The translations under genes were made by a program, and so were the position numbers. Positions 15,764 to 23,851 of a stretch of DNA of 44,085 bases are shown in pieces (position 1 is the first letter of the stretch; each line of letters opens with the position of its first letter). Origin of the DNA: UBA4951 sp963616935 (GTDB taxonomy: Bacteria > Bacillota_I > Bacilli_A > RFN20 > CAG-826). The notes under the pieces are model-generated. The model did not search any database. It had not been told where the DNA came from and saw nothing but the letters and a program-made list of their open reading frames with translations. Location: positions 1-44,085 of the forward strand of contig CAVEMS010000008.1 of the NCBI GenBank assembly GCA_963616935.1, read 5' to 3'.

Positions 15764-17574
15764 ACGAGGAAATGTCATTGGATAAGAAAAAGAAGCTCAC
15801 CTTCAAGGAATCCTTCGGCGGTTTCAAGAAACTATTGGGATATGGGAAACCCTTCTTCCCGTCCATCATCATCGCCGTCCTTTTCGCCGTGGCCGGATCG
15901 GTTTTGATAATCTTAGGACCCAACTATTTCGGAGAGATAACCGATTTGCTCCAAGAAGGCGTAACCGCCGAAATCTATGGCACGGGGTCGATTGATTTAG
16001 AAAGAATCGGAAGCATCTGCCTTTTGCTCATCCTCTTCTATTCGCTTAGCATCGTCTTTAGCTACGTCCAATCCTTCATCATGACCATCGTCTCTAACGT
16101 CGTCGGAGAGAAACTAAGGAAAGACATCAACGAGAAGATTAACCGCGTCCCTTTGAAGACGATTGAGAGTAAGGAAGCGGGTGACATCATGTCGCTAATC
16201 ACCAATGACACGGATTTGATTAGCCAAGCCCTATCCTTTAGCATCGCTTCCTTCGTCTCAAGCGGAGTCCAACTAATCGGCGTTACCATCATGATGTTCG
16301 TTAGCGAGTGGCGCATGGCCATGACTGCGATTGGCGCGACGATCATCGGCGGAATGCTAGGAATGGCGATACTCATGAAAAGCCAGCGTTTCTTCACCGC
16401 CCAGCAAAAAGCGGTCGCCGAAGTAAACGGCCATATCGAGGAAATCTACGGCGCCCATAGCATCGTAAGATCGAATAACGCGGTGAAGGCGAATGAAAGG
16501 GATTTCGAGAAGCTCAATTCCACCCTTTGCGAAATGAACTGGAAATCGCAGTTCTTCGGTAACCTAACGATGCCTTTGATGAACTTCATAGGCAATTTCG
16601 GCTATGTCGCCGTCTGCGTGGTCGGCGCCTTGTTAGTAAACGATGGTTCAGCCAGCATCGCAGTCATCACCACCTTCATGATCTATATTCGCCTATTCAG
16701 CTCCCCACTAACGAACCTGGCTCAGGACTTCCCCTACTTCCAGCAAAGCGCAGCGGCTGCAACCCGTGTTTTCGCTTTCTTAGAGGAAGAAGAGGTTTCC
16801 GACGAATCGAACATAACAAAAAAGATCGATCCAAAAGATGTAAGAGGCGAAATCGTCTTCGATCACGTCGTTTTCGGATATGACGTCGGCAAACCTATCA
16901 TCAAGGATTTTAGCGCCAAGGTCAAAGAAGGGCAGAAAGTAGCGATTGTCGGCCCCACTGGCGCTGGCAAAACGACATTGGTGAACTTGTTAATGCGTTT
17001 CTACGAGATATGGGACGGATCGATAACGATCGATGGGATAAACACGAAGGAATTGACGCGCGAGAACGTCCATTCGCTCTTTGGCATGGTTCTCCAAGAC
17101 ACTTGGCTATTCGATGGCACAATCCGCGAAAACCTCAAATTCAATAACCCCGAAATCGACGATAAGACGATGAAAGGCGATGCGAAAATCTGCGGCGTCG
17201 ATCACTTCATCAAAGCCCTGCCGCACGGCTATCACACCGTTTTGGATAACCACCTCGAAATCAGCTCCGGTCAAAAGCAATTGCTGACGATCACGAGGGC
17301 CATGATTCAAAACGCCCCGATGCTGATACTCGACGAAGCCACATCAAGCGTCGACACGCGCACGGAAATAGTCATTCAAAAAGCCATGGACGAATTGACC
17401 AAAGGCCGCACCTCTTTTATCATCGCCCACCGCTTGAGCACGATAAAGAACGCCGATTTAATCCTCGTCTTAAAGGAAGGGAACATCGTCGAAAGCGGAA
17501 CCCACGAATCCTTGCTAAAGGCTAACGGCTTCTATGCCGAATTATATAACTCTCAATTTGCCAGCGCCGAATGA
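15760..17574 (+). CDS. ABC exporter half-transporter, catalytic-site subunit
   Basis: The partner half (604 residues): six membrane helices, then an NBD with Walker A GPTGAGKTT, Walker B LILDEATSSVD with the catalytic Glu, and the switch His in IIAHRLST. Its signature motif is altered (ISSGQKQ instead of LSGGQ), the change expected in the partner that contributes the signature loop to the degenerate site. The two genes therefore fit together as a heterodimer with one working ATP site. Translation is coupled by a 4-bp overlap. No dedicated regulator is adjacent, and no clear terminator is seen in the ~240-bp gap after it. Confidence 0.94.
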   Translation: MNEEMSLDKKKKLTFKESFGGFKKLLGYGKPFFPSIIIAVLFAVAGSVLIILGPNYFGEITDLLQEGVTAEIYGTGSIDLERIGSICLLLILFYSLSIVFSYVQSFIMTIVSNVVGEKLRKDINEKINRVPLKTIESKEAGDIMSLITNDTDLISQALSFSIASFVSSGVQLIGVTIMMFVSEWRMAMTAIGATIIGGMLGMAILMKSQRFFTAQQKAVAEVNGHIEEIYGAHSIVRSNNAVKANERDFEKLNSTLCEMNWKSQFFGNLTMPLMNFIGNFGYVAVCVVGALLVNDGSASIAVITTFMIYIRLFSSPLTNLAQDFPYFQQSAAAATRVFAFLEEEEVSDESNITKKIDPKDVRGEIVFDHVVFGYDVGKPIIKDFSAKVKEGQKVAIVGPTGAGKTTLVNLLMRFYEIWDGSITIDGINTKELTRENVHSLFGMVLQDTWLFDGTIRENLKFNNPEIDDKTMKGDAKICGVDHFIKALPHGYHTVLDNHLEISSGQKQLLTITRAMIQNAPMLILDEATSSVDTRTEIVIQKAMDELTKGRTSFIIAHRLSTIKNADLILVLKEGNIVESGTHESLLKANGFYAELYNSQFASAE

Positions 17575-17811
17575 CGTGTGGGATAAAAACGTTTCTTTAT
17601 TTTTAGAAGATCAGCGGAAAATGTAGTGCCTTTTCTATATATTTTTCGTAGTTTAAAGCAGGAAACCAACCGAAATTGCTATTTCATATTCGACGTTTTG
17701 AACATGCGCAATTCGGTGTTTTGAAGGTAATCGTTTCGGCATTTTGAAGTTTTTGTCTTAATGAAAAGCTGAATTCAAGAGAAGGAAAAAGCGAAAGAAT
17801 CCGCTAAATAA

Positions 17812-18408
17812 CTAATCTTCTATGCGCTTAAAAACGTAATCGCAGACTTTGCCGCCTTCCCCTATCCTTTCCGAATAAGAGAATCTCGTTTTCGGCAGGG
17901 AACCATACATCAGGTTATCAACCTTGCAAAAGCCTTTTGTCATCTCAGGCATGCCGTATTTCCTAAAAATATCGGCGTAGATGCATAAATGAGTTATCAT
18001 CGAGAATTCGTTCTTTGGAGCTTTTGGATACGTTATCTTCCAACCGTGTCCGCATGTCCTTTTGAATTTCTTTGGCATCATCCATTTTAGCAATGGCACG
18101 AACCACTTATGCTTGGCGATCCACTCCATTGTCGGTATTTTTGGCTCCAAATACCTATACATCGCATCGAATACGATCCTTTGGCTTTCCTCTTTGCTTT
18201 TGCCTTCGTCGATAAACGTCCAGACTAACGCCAATGAGGAAAAAAGATTCGATAAGTGCGCATAATTCTGTTTATCGGTATATTCCACGTTCTCCTCTAT
18301 CAGCCTATCCATGTTCTTTATCGTCTTTTCTAATTCATCGGCCGAAAGGGTTTTCGAAAAATCTTTGAACCTGGACCCTCGAAGCATTTTCTTTGCGTTA
18401 TATCTCAT
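17812..18408 (-). CDS. L-2-amino-thiazoline-4-carboxylate hydrolase-like protein
   Basis: A 198-residue cytoplasmic protein whose C-terminal half (THLCIYADIFRKYGMPE, FCKVDNLMYG, IGEGGKVCDYVF) matches the ATC hydrolase family as I recall it. The characterised member opens the thiazoline ring in the Pseudomonas ATC-to-cysteine pathway, but most Firmicutes members are of unknown substrate. The Cys and His pattern (TCGHGW; VCDY) is kept. AAGGCT lies upstream of the ATG. It stands alone, with no other cysteine-pathway gene nearby, so the actual reaction is uncertain. Confidence 0.75.
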   Translation of the reverse strand: MRYNAKKMLRGSRFKDFSKTLSADELEKTIKNMDRLIEENVEYTDKQNYAHLSNLFSSLALVWTFIDEGKSKEESQRIVFDAMYRYLEPKIPTMEWIAKHKWFVPLLKWMMPKKFKRTCGHGWKITYPKAPKNEFSMITHLCIYADIFRKYGMPEMTKGFCKVDNLMYGSLPKTRFSYSERIGEGGKVCDYVFKRIED

Positions 18409-18538
18409 ATTAGTTAGCCTTGTTTAACTTTCGATTAGATTATATGTCCGATCGATTGGAAGTCAAACTCAAGCGAAGGCCATTTCGAAAAGAATCGAGG
18501 AAACGCCGTCACTTCGGCTTCTCTTCAATGCTCGTCGG

Positions 18539-18557
18539 TTAAGAAGTTGCTTCTTAA
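18539..18557. repeat. Perfect inverted repeat
   Basis: TTAAGAAG-TTG-CTTCTTAA, 8-nt arms and a 3-nt loop, next to the terminator of the UGA-interrupted frame. Confidence 0.4.
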
Positions 18558-18559
18558 TC

Positions 18560-18582
18560 AAAAAGCGGCCAATCGTGGCCGC
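18560..18582 (-). terminator. Rho-independent terminator of the UGA-interrupted frame
   Basis: On the minus strand GCGGCC-ACGATT-GGCCGC is followed by TTTTTG. It lies about 40 bp after the TAG at 18624, not directly after the UGA at 18810, supporting 18624 as the natural gene end. Confidence 0.8.
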
Positions 18583-18809
18583 AAGTTATCGTTATCCGAA
18601 ATCTCTTTTAATATTTTATGCCCCTAATTAACCGCCTCCCATAATTCTTGTTTGTGTAGAAGCTCCCTCGTCTTATCGCCTTCAAGGCTTTTTCCATCCC
18701 GATCTATGGCAATGTCCTCAGCGATGTAATATCTTGCGGACTCAATCTTTTGGCCATAAAAACCATTAAGATATGCGACCACATCACCCGATGGAAGCGT
18801 TTCTATATA

Positions 18810-19241
18810 TCAGAAAGGTAACTGATGTCGGCCACAAGTAGGCGGTTCTATCTCTATTCCGGCAACGACCGGTTTCGATAATCTCGCTAAGAGGCCCACT
18901 ATATCCATATCGCAATCGACGAAGATCGCATCTTTCTCCCTTCGGACGAAATTGACACCCTGTTCGTTACCCTCGAAACACCAGTTGTCCCAGCCATCGC
19001 GACATTTAAGATGCTCTTTGCCCATCGCCTTCTCGTTGCTTAAAGCCATTCGCCACCGCTCCATCAAGAACTCCATCGCGCCGTGAATCGCCGGAGATGC
19101 CAATTTCTTGATATCAAAGGGTTCATCGGCCTTTTTGATTCTAATCGTGCAGGTTAATTGGGCATCTTTCCCTGAATGTATCTCACCAGCCCAACCAGAG
19201 ATGACGCTTATGCCGCAGCGATATCCATAATCCTTTTCCAA
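18810..19241 (-). CDS. Open frame between the two UGA codons (hypothetical)
   Basis: 143 residues if started at TTG 19241 and stopped at UGA 18810. Not recognised. Features: Cys-rich (CGIS, LTCTI, LKCRD, WCFEG, VDCDMD, PTCGRH), Trp-rich, mixed alpha/beta look, no signal peptide. There is no Shine-Dalgarno and the upstream in-frame codons run straight into the UGA at 19251, so it is unlikely to be translated alone as a normal gene. It is best regarded as the middle segment of the 18624-19676 frame. Confidence 0.45.
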   Translation of the reverse strand: MEKDYGYRCGISVISGWAGEIHSGKDAQLTCTIRIKKADEPFDIKKLASPAIHGAMEFLMERWRMALSNEKAMGKEHLKCRDGWDNWCFEGNEQGVNFVRREKDAIFVDCDMDIVGLLARLSKPVVAGIEIEPPTCGRHQLPF

Positions 19242-19250
19242 AATGGCGAT

Positions 19251-19676
19251 TCACGCTAACTGAATCAGAATGCGCCTTTCCGTTTCTTCCGTCGGCCAAG
19301 GCCAATTTCGTTTCTCTATCCCTAGCACGAATTCCTTTTTGCAGACTTCTCGCTGATGTTTTTTCTTTCCTTTAGTCGCTTTGACGGTTTTCTCAATAAC
19401 CTCCGAAGACGACTTCTCCTTCATTTCTTTCCGTAATTCTTCAACACGCTCATCAAACTTGGCATCGATATCCCTTCGGTACCCTCCCCATCCGTTTAGT
19501 AAGAGCGAATAAACCTCCTCAAAAGAAGAGATGCCGCATTCGTTCTTCAAACCAGAGAGACACGAACGGTTCATTTTGCCTTTGCCTAGACGCTTTTTTA
19601 ACGTGCGGACGAATTCCTTTGGATTGGCGAATCTCTCGGCATAGAAATCGGTGAAGCTTTCTTTGATCTTTTTCAT
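19251..19676 (-). CDS. Hypothetical protein, upstream part of the UGA-interrupted frame
   Basis: 141 residues from ATG 19676 (AAGGAAGG upstream) to UGA 19251. Not recognised. The first half is basic and helical; a charged coiled-coil-like stretch (DERVEELRKEMKEKSSSEV, about residues 75-95) precedes a Lys-rich segment (KATKGKKKHQREVCKKE). No membrane segment or signal peptide. The same frame continues past the UGA for another 208 codons apart from one further UGA. Confidence 0.55.
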   Translation of the reverse strand: MKKIKESFTDFYAERFANPKEFVRTLKKRLGKGKMNRSCLSGLKNECGISSFEEVYSLLLNGWGGYRRDIDAKFDERVEELRKEMKEKSSSEVIEKTVKATKGKKKHQREVCKKEFVLGIEKRNWPWPTEETERRILIQLA

Positions 19677-20033
19677 TTTTTCTTTTCCTTCCTTTGCACA
19701 TCAACAATAAAGAAAAGATGAATCGAATAGGTCAAACTCCATTCGACATTTGATTTGTCTTGGAAGCGAACCCCCTTTTGGAAAATGAGGTAAAAGGGAA
19801 AGGTGACATTTATACTGCGCAAAATGATATAAAATCGAAAAAGCGCGCAGCAAGATTGGCAAGAAACCATTCTCGGGTGTTTCGAACTCGTTTCCCATAC
19901 GTTACACATAGGTCGAATTTGATTTCACCCATCCTTTTTGAAATCAATAGCACCGCACTTTGTATCAAAAACATATTTTCGTGCGCGCTTTGAAAGCGCT
20001 AACATATAACAAGAGAATTGAAAGGATTGAATT
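19677..20033. other. Intergenic region between divergent genes, with a cre-type operator
   Basis: 357 bp without a supported gene. It holds the ribosome site of the minus-strand UGA frame on the left and, on the right, the operator at 19991-20004, a TATAAC just after it and AAAGGA before the lipoprotein start. Short open frames here lack ribosome sites and protein-like composition. Confidence 0.6.
19991..20004. promoter_or_regulatory. cre-type operator (CcpA/LacI family), perfect consensus
   Basis: TGAAAGCGCTAACA matches TGWAANCGNTNWCA at every fixed position. It lies 30 bp upstream of the lipoprotein start, close to the expected promoter, so binding should repress. CcpA or a local LacI-family regulator could use it; neither is encoded in the window. 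Confidence 0.75.
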
Positions 20034-21851
20034 ATGCCTAAAAAATACAAATCTCTGTTTCTCGCCCCATTGGCCGTTTTGACCCTCGCCTCTTGCGGCA
20101 CCGAACTCGCAAAGCATTCCCACGTCTATGATTTGGAAAACCCGACTTGGCAATGGTCGCAATTTTCCTCGGCAACCGTGACTCTCACTTGCAAGGATTG
20201 CGACGAGGCAACCGAAGGCCATACATACGTCATCGATGCGGTCATCACTTTAGCGGATACGGCAAACGCAACATGCGAAGCCGAGGGCCATAAAACCTAC
20301 AAGGCCTCAGCTACTTACGATGGGCAAACTTTGGAAGATACGAAAACGCTAACCATCCCCGCAAGCGGACATAGCGAGGATTCGAGCGTTTGGAATCACG
20401 ACGCCGAAAAGCATTGGCATCCTTGCCTCTATTGCGGCGACGCATATCGTTACGAAGAAAGCGTGCACTCGATGAGCGAATGGACGGAAACCGTCGCGCC
20501 GACTTATCACGCGGCCGGTAGCAAAGAAAGGCATTGCACGGTTTGTCTATATACCGAGACAGAACCCATCGACAAACTGACATATTCCTATGAAGAGGTC
20601 AAAGAATTAGCCGATAGTTTCTTAGGATACGCTTCAGGATCGGCTTATCTAGGCGGAGCCATGGAATCGCTTCTCGATGGCATCGAATGCATGAACGAAA
20701 GCGATAAGACAGCTCACTTAGACGAGGTGACGAAATGGCAAGAAGCCGCCCAAAAAGAGAAAACGAATTACGATAAATTCTACGAAGTTATCGTCGATAC
20801 CGAAGGCTTAAACAACTATAGCGACGTGATTACCGACACCTCGACCGACGTAACCTATGGCAAAACGCTCAAAGTTAATGGCGATGGCGCGTTAGTAACC
20901 GGTGAGCGTTGGTCATTCGGGCCCAATAGGAAGGAAAGTTTATTAAAGGAAGGCGTCGCCGCCATCCGCTTCGCTGTCTATGCCCCTCAACCAATGGACG
21001 TCATCTTCACCAATGATGCATGCAACGCATTTTACAACGCTTCCACCAGCGAAATAGTGAATTCGAACATCACTTCAAAACTCCCGGGAAGCGCTTGGGC
21101 CGAATTCACGATACCGACGAGCGTAATCGAGGAAATGGACAGCTTCCACATCGGCTTGTATCTATCCCCTTCACCATATATCGGATACGGCATTCCAGTC
21201 TCTAGCGATAGCGGTGAAAAAGGTAGCGCTTATGTGAGCGAAATCATAGGCATCAAAGACGCTTACTATTCAGAGGAGGCTGCTTCATTAGACACCGCCA
21301 TCAGTTCGATGAAGCAAAAGACCCTCACCATGTGGAATGGCGGAAAACTAAGAAAAATCAGATCGGACTACGAATCGCTGTCCACCATCGCTAAAGCATT
21401 CGTCAACAATCTCGAAGATCTGGCCTCGATGGAAACGACCTATGCGGAAAGCTGGACTTGTTACAACTATTCCTGGATCCAAGGCCAGGTAAATAAGAGC
21501 ACCGTCTTCGAGGCTTCGCTTGGAAACGACGAAACCTATGGTGCCTACACCCAATTCGATAGCGGATCCGATGCCTGGATTCTTAACTTCACCCCCGATA
21601 GCGACACCGCGATCACCGGCGCGGTCAAGATGGCGATATACAATCCGACCGAGGGGAACGTAGCAGGATACTACGTCACCAACGACTGGAAAAACGCCGA
21701 CCAGCCAAGTCTTCTTCCGGGCTGGAACGTCATCGAAATCCCGGCGAACGCCTTCAAAGATTCCGTGGCAAGCGGCATCACCGTCGGCATCCAAATCAAA
21801 TCCATCACCACCGCCGGTTGGAAATTCACGCCTCTCTATTCCGAAAAATAA
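20034..21851 (+). CDS. Secreted lipoprotein with zinc-ribbon-like repeats and two beta-sandwich domains
   Basis: Signal peptide with lipobox (LTLASC, Cys21), so membrane-anchored. Residues ~30-180 contain repeated His/Cys modules (LTCKDCDE, ATCEAEGHK, HWHPCLYCGD, RHCTVCLY), as in surface proteins of gut Firmicutes. After that come a beta-rich domain (about 250-400), a helical linker (LDTAISSMKQKTL...NNLEDLASMET, about 415-470) and a second beta-rich domain to the end (WNVIEIPANAFKDS). The same sandwich-helix-sandwich plan recurs in the proteins at 22207 and 31152. No catalytic residues are recognised, so a glycan-binding role is inferred. It is under a perfect cre operator and followed by a strong terminator. 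Confidence 0.8.
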   Translation: MPKKYKSLFLAPLAVLTLASCGTELAKHSHVYDLENPTWQWSQFSSATVTLTCKDCDEATEGHTYVIDAVITLADTANATCEAEGHKTYKASATYDGQTLEDTKTLTIPASGHSEDSSVWNHDAEKHWHPCLYCGDAYRYEESVHSMSEWTETVAPTYHAAGSKERHCTVCLYTETEPIDKLTYSYEEVKELADSFLGYASGSAYLGGAMESLLDGIECMNESDKTAHLDEVTKWQEAAQKEKTNYDKFYEVIVDTEGLNNYSDVITDTSTDVTYGKTLKVNGDGALVTGERWSFGPNRKESLLKEGVAAIRFAVYAPQPMDVIFTNDACNAFYNASTSEIVNSNITSKLPGSAWAEFTIPTSVIEEMDSFHIGLYLSPSPYIGYGIPVSSDSGEKGSAYVSEIIGIKDAYYSEEAASLDTAISSMKQKTLTMWNGGKLRKIRSDYESLSTIAKAFVNNLEDLASMETTYAESWTCYNYSWIQGQVNKSTVFEASLGNDETYGAYTQFDSGSDAWILNFTPDSDTAITGAVKMAIYNPTEGNVAGYYVTNDWKNADQPSLLPGWNVIEIPANAFKDSVASGITVGIQIKSITTAGWKFTPLYSEK

Positions 21852-21877
21852 GCCAAGACATCCAAACCGATGGCTAT

Positions 21878-21905
21878 AGCGTCAGATTCTCGTCTGACGC
21901 TTTTT
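21878..21905 (+). terminator. Rho-independent terminator
   Basis: AGCGTCAGA pairs with TCTGACGCT over a 6-nt loop, followed by TTTT. It ends the lipoprotein transcript. Confidence 0.88.
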
Positions 21906-22168
21906 CGATGTTTCAATTCAAGGCAAAGCGAAAAGAAGAAGATTTTATGAGTGGCAATCAAACCGACCGCTGCATCAAGAAGCAAATTAAAAAGATAGCA
22001 CCGCAAAAGTGAAAAATACGACAGCAATCCGCATTTAAAACGTATCCAATCCCATCTATTCGTGCCAATAAGAATGAGGCCATTGAACAATTATTGATCA
22101 AAGCAATATGTATCAAAATCAACTAATAGTGTTTCGCTTATCCTCTATTACAAGCGCATGATGGTACA

Positions 22169-22187
22169 TATAATGTAAACGCTTTCA
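22169..22187 (+). promoter_or_regulatory. -10 box overlapping a perfect cre-type operator
   Basis: TATAAT (22169-22174) shares its last base with TGTAAACGCTTTCA (22174-22187), a perfect TGWAANCGNTNWCA match. The -35 region is poor. The layout predicts direct blocking of the start of transcription. The same arrangement, slightly degenerate, occurs before the permease operon at 24972-24990. Confidence 0.75.
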
Positions 22188-22206
22188 ATATAAGGAGCGA
22201 ACTATT

Positions 22207-23781
22207 ATGACAAAAAAGAAGATGGCAATTTTCTCCCTAATAGGCTTTTCGTGCTTAGCTGGGGTAATCGGCGCAAGCCAACTCGGAAAGACTTTGATGT
22301 TAGGTGCTACGGAAGTTAATACTTGGAAGCATTTCGCGGCCATCATGCCAACGGAAACGGAAAAAGGCATTCGCGAATATTGGACCGATTGCGTCGGCGG
22401 CGCACCGCGTTTCACCGCTCCCGAAGGAATTGTAGCAGCCGATGCTACGCTTACCGACGAGCAAAAGAACTTTATTTTAAATAACGCAGGCGATGAGCGG
22501 CTTATTCCCACTTTGTCCGAGATCAAGCGCAGCGTCGCCAAAGGATATGACGGCAAGAGCTCGAATCAAGGGTATGACGTTAATACAGCCCATAACTATA
22601 TTTATTTAGACGATGCCACCAAGGCCACTGTCACCGGCGCAAATGAAACGAATATCGTTAACGCATATGACGCCTATAACGCCAGGTTCACTATGATGGA
22701 TACGCCATTGATCACAGGCCCTCAATATTCCTTCGTTACCTCAAACGTTACCGAAAGCTATGTCGATGGCTATGGATACGTAAACGAGATCCTCTCCGGA
22801 AGAGTCGATACCGGTTGGTTATCATTCAAATACGTAGATTCAATCTTTGACTTATCTGATTATGAGTCCGTGTCTTTCTCCATCTACAATCCGACGGATG
22901 CGAGTTGGAATAACGTTTGGGTGATGGAAACAAACTGGACAGCAGCCTCGAAAATAGTAAAAACGATTGGCGCCCACTCTTGGGGCGAAATAACCTTAAG
23001 CAAATCATGGTTTGACACTCATACCGATTCTAAGTTCGATAACTGGTGGCTCGGAATCATTAATTACACCGGTTACGACAGCGCGGCCGAAACCATCAAA
23101 ATCACAAAACCAGTCGCCAAGAAATCGTCAGCGGCCGCGGCCGAATTCGACGAAATCGTCAATAAGATTTCTTCCGTTTCTTCGCCAACCATGGCGGACG
23201 CTTATTACATCGGAAAGGCTGGCAATTTGCTTGCTAACATGAGCGACGGGGCGAAGGCTCTTTCCGCGAAATTAAGCGATTACAATACCGCCAAGGCGAA
23301 TTGCTCTTATAGCGTAGCCGGCATCATAGATGCGTCGTCGTTTGCCTATACCGACGGTTGGGAGGGCGGAGCGGCTGTTGCGAATAACGTCGCCGATTCC
23401 GTATACGGGGAAGTTCTAAAAATTGATATCACCACGGTCGGAGGGGCCATAGAAAGCTCGTTGACTGGCATTACCGTCGATACCTCCCTCTACGATACCG
23501 TTTCCTTCTACGTCAAGACGGATTGGAAAGCGAAATTCACCTTGTCCAAAAATAATTGGTGGGGCAACGCCTACGATTTCTCTATCGGAGACTGGACCTC
23601 AACCGGAGACACCGTCCAATTCTGGGTCGATTCAAGCTCCGGTTGGACTTTATGCACCATGTCCGCCGAAAACTTCAATTTATGCAAATACTATTCCTTC
23701 TTGAATAACTCAGCTGATGGCGCGGCCGTTGGGAAAAGCTTCTATATCTCTCCGATTTACGTTTCCAATAGCGCCCAATAA
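22207..23781 (+). CDS. Exported protein with two beta-sandwich domains (putative glycan-binding)
   Basis: A signal peptide (residues 1-30, no lipobox Cys) predicts secretion. The mature protein has a ~100-residue N-terminal region, a beta-sandwich-like domain at about 180-300 (TGWLSFKYVDSIFDLSDYES, NNVWVMETNW), a helical linker at about 310-365 (FDEIVNKISSVSSPTMADAY) and a second beta-sandwich at about 370-520 (SSFAYTDGWEGGAAV, FYVKTDWKAKFTLSKNNWW). The many exposed aromatics would suit sugar stacking. No catalytic motif is seen. It is a single-gene transcript, with AAGGAG before the ATG and a terminator after the stop. It is likely a partner of the ABC importer that follows; this is inference. 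Confidence 0.78.
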   Translation: MTKKKMAIFSLIGFSCLAGVIGASQLGKTLMLGATEVNTWKHFAAIMPTETEKGIREYWTDCVGGAPRFTAPEGIVAADATLTDEQKNFILNNAGDERLIPTLSEIKRSVAKGYDGKSSNQGYDVNTAHNYIYLDDATKATVTGANETNIVNAYDAYNARFTMMDTPLITGPQYSFVTSNVTESYVDGYGYVNEILSGRVDTGWLSFKYVDSIFDLSDYESVSFSIYNPTDASWNNVWVMETNWTAASKIVKTIGAHSWGEITLSKSWFDTHTDSKFDNWWLGIINYTGYDSAAETIKITKPVAKKSSAAAAEFDEIVNKISSVSSPTMADAYYIGKAGNLLANMSDGAKALSAKLSDYNTAKANCSYSVAGIIDASSFAYTDGWEGGAAVANNVADSVYGEVLKIDITTVGGAIESSLTGITVDTSLYDTVSFYVKTDWKAKFTLSKNNWWGNAYDFSIGDWTSTGDTVQFWVDSSSGWTLCTMSAENFNLCKYYSFLNNSADGAAVGKSFYISPIYVSNSAQ

Positions 23782-23794
23782 ACTCCGATTGATG

Positions 23795-23830
23795 AAAACC
23801 GCAGATTCGAGCAATCCTCTGCGGTTTTTA
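23795..23830. terminator. Bidirectional terminator between convergent genes
   Basis: AAAACCGCAGA pairs with TCTGCGGTTTT over a 12-nt loop; T-run on the plus strand and A-run before the stem, so it can serve both the exported protein gene (+) and the AraC gene (-). Confidence 0.88.
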
Positions 23831-23851
23831 TTTGGCAATCATTGCCGTAAT

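Larger units (their letters stand above)
18624..19676 (-). other. One long reading frame with two in-frame UGA codons
   Basis: Read in a single frame from ATG 19676 to TAG 18624-18626, this is 350 codons long. The only interruptions are UGA at 19251-19253 and UGA at 18810-18812; there is no UAA, UAG or frameshift. The second open frame follows the first without a ribosome site or ATG (its first possible start is TTG 19239-19241, three codons past the UGA). The 61 codons after the second UGA (YIETLPSGDVVAYLNGFYGQ, SARYYIAEDIAIDRD) look like genuine protein. So this is one ancestral gene. Either both UGAs are nonsense mutations, or they are read (tryptophan, selenocysteine or read-through). No function is recognised. 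The protein already has eight tryptophans, all encoded by TGG. Confidence 0.75.
21852..22206. other. Intergenic region with terminator, promoter and cre-type operator
   Basis: 355 bp with no supported gene: the terminator at 21878-21905, then about 260 AT-rich bp, then TATAAT (22169-22174) fused to the operator at 22174-22187 and AAGGAG before the next start. Confidence 0.6.

Noticed and set aside
17575..17811. Repeated CG-A/T stretches with TTTTGAA in the gap after the exporter
   Set aside because: Three TTTTGAA occurrences (near 17695, 17720 and 17740) are too short and irregular to be called a repeat array or operator.
18770..18812. Selenocysteine insertion element after the second UGA
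   Set aside because: A CATC/GATG hairpin can be drawn, but it is short, and no sel genes or known selenoprotein motif are seen. Kept only as one option in the findings.
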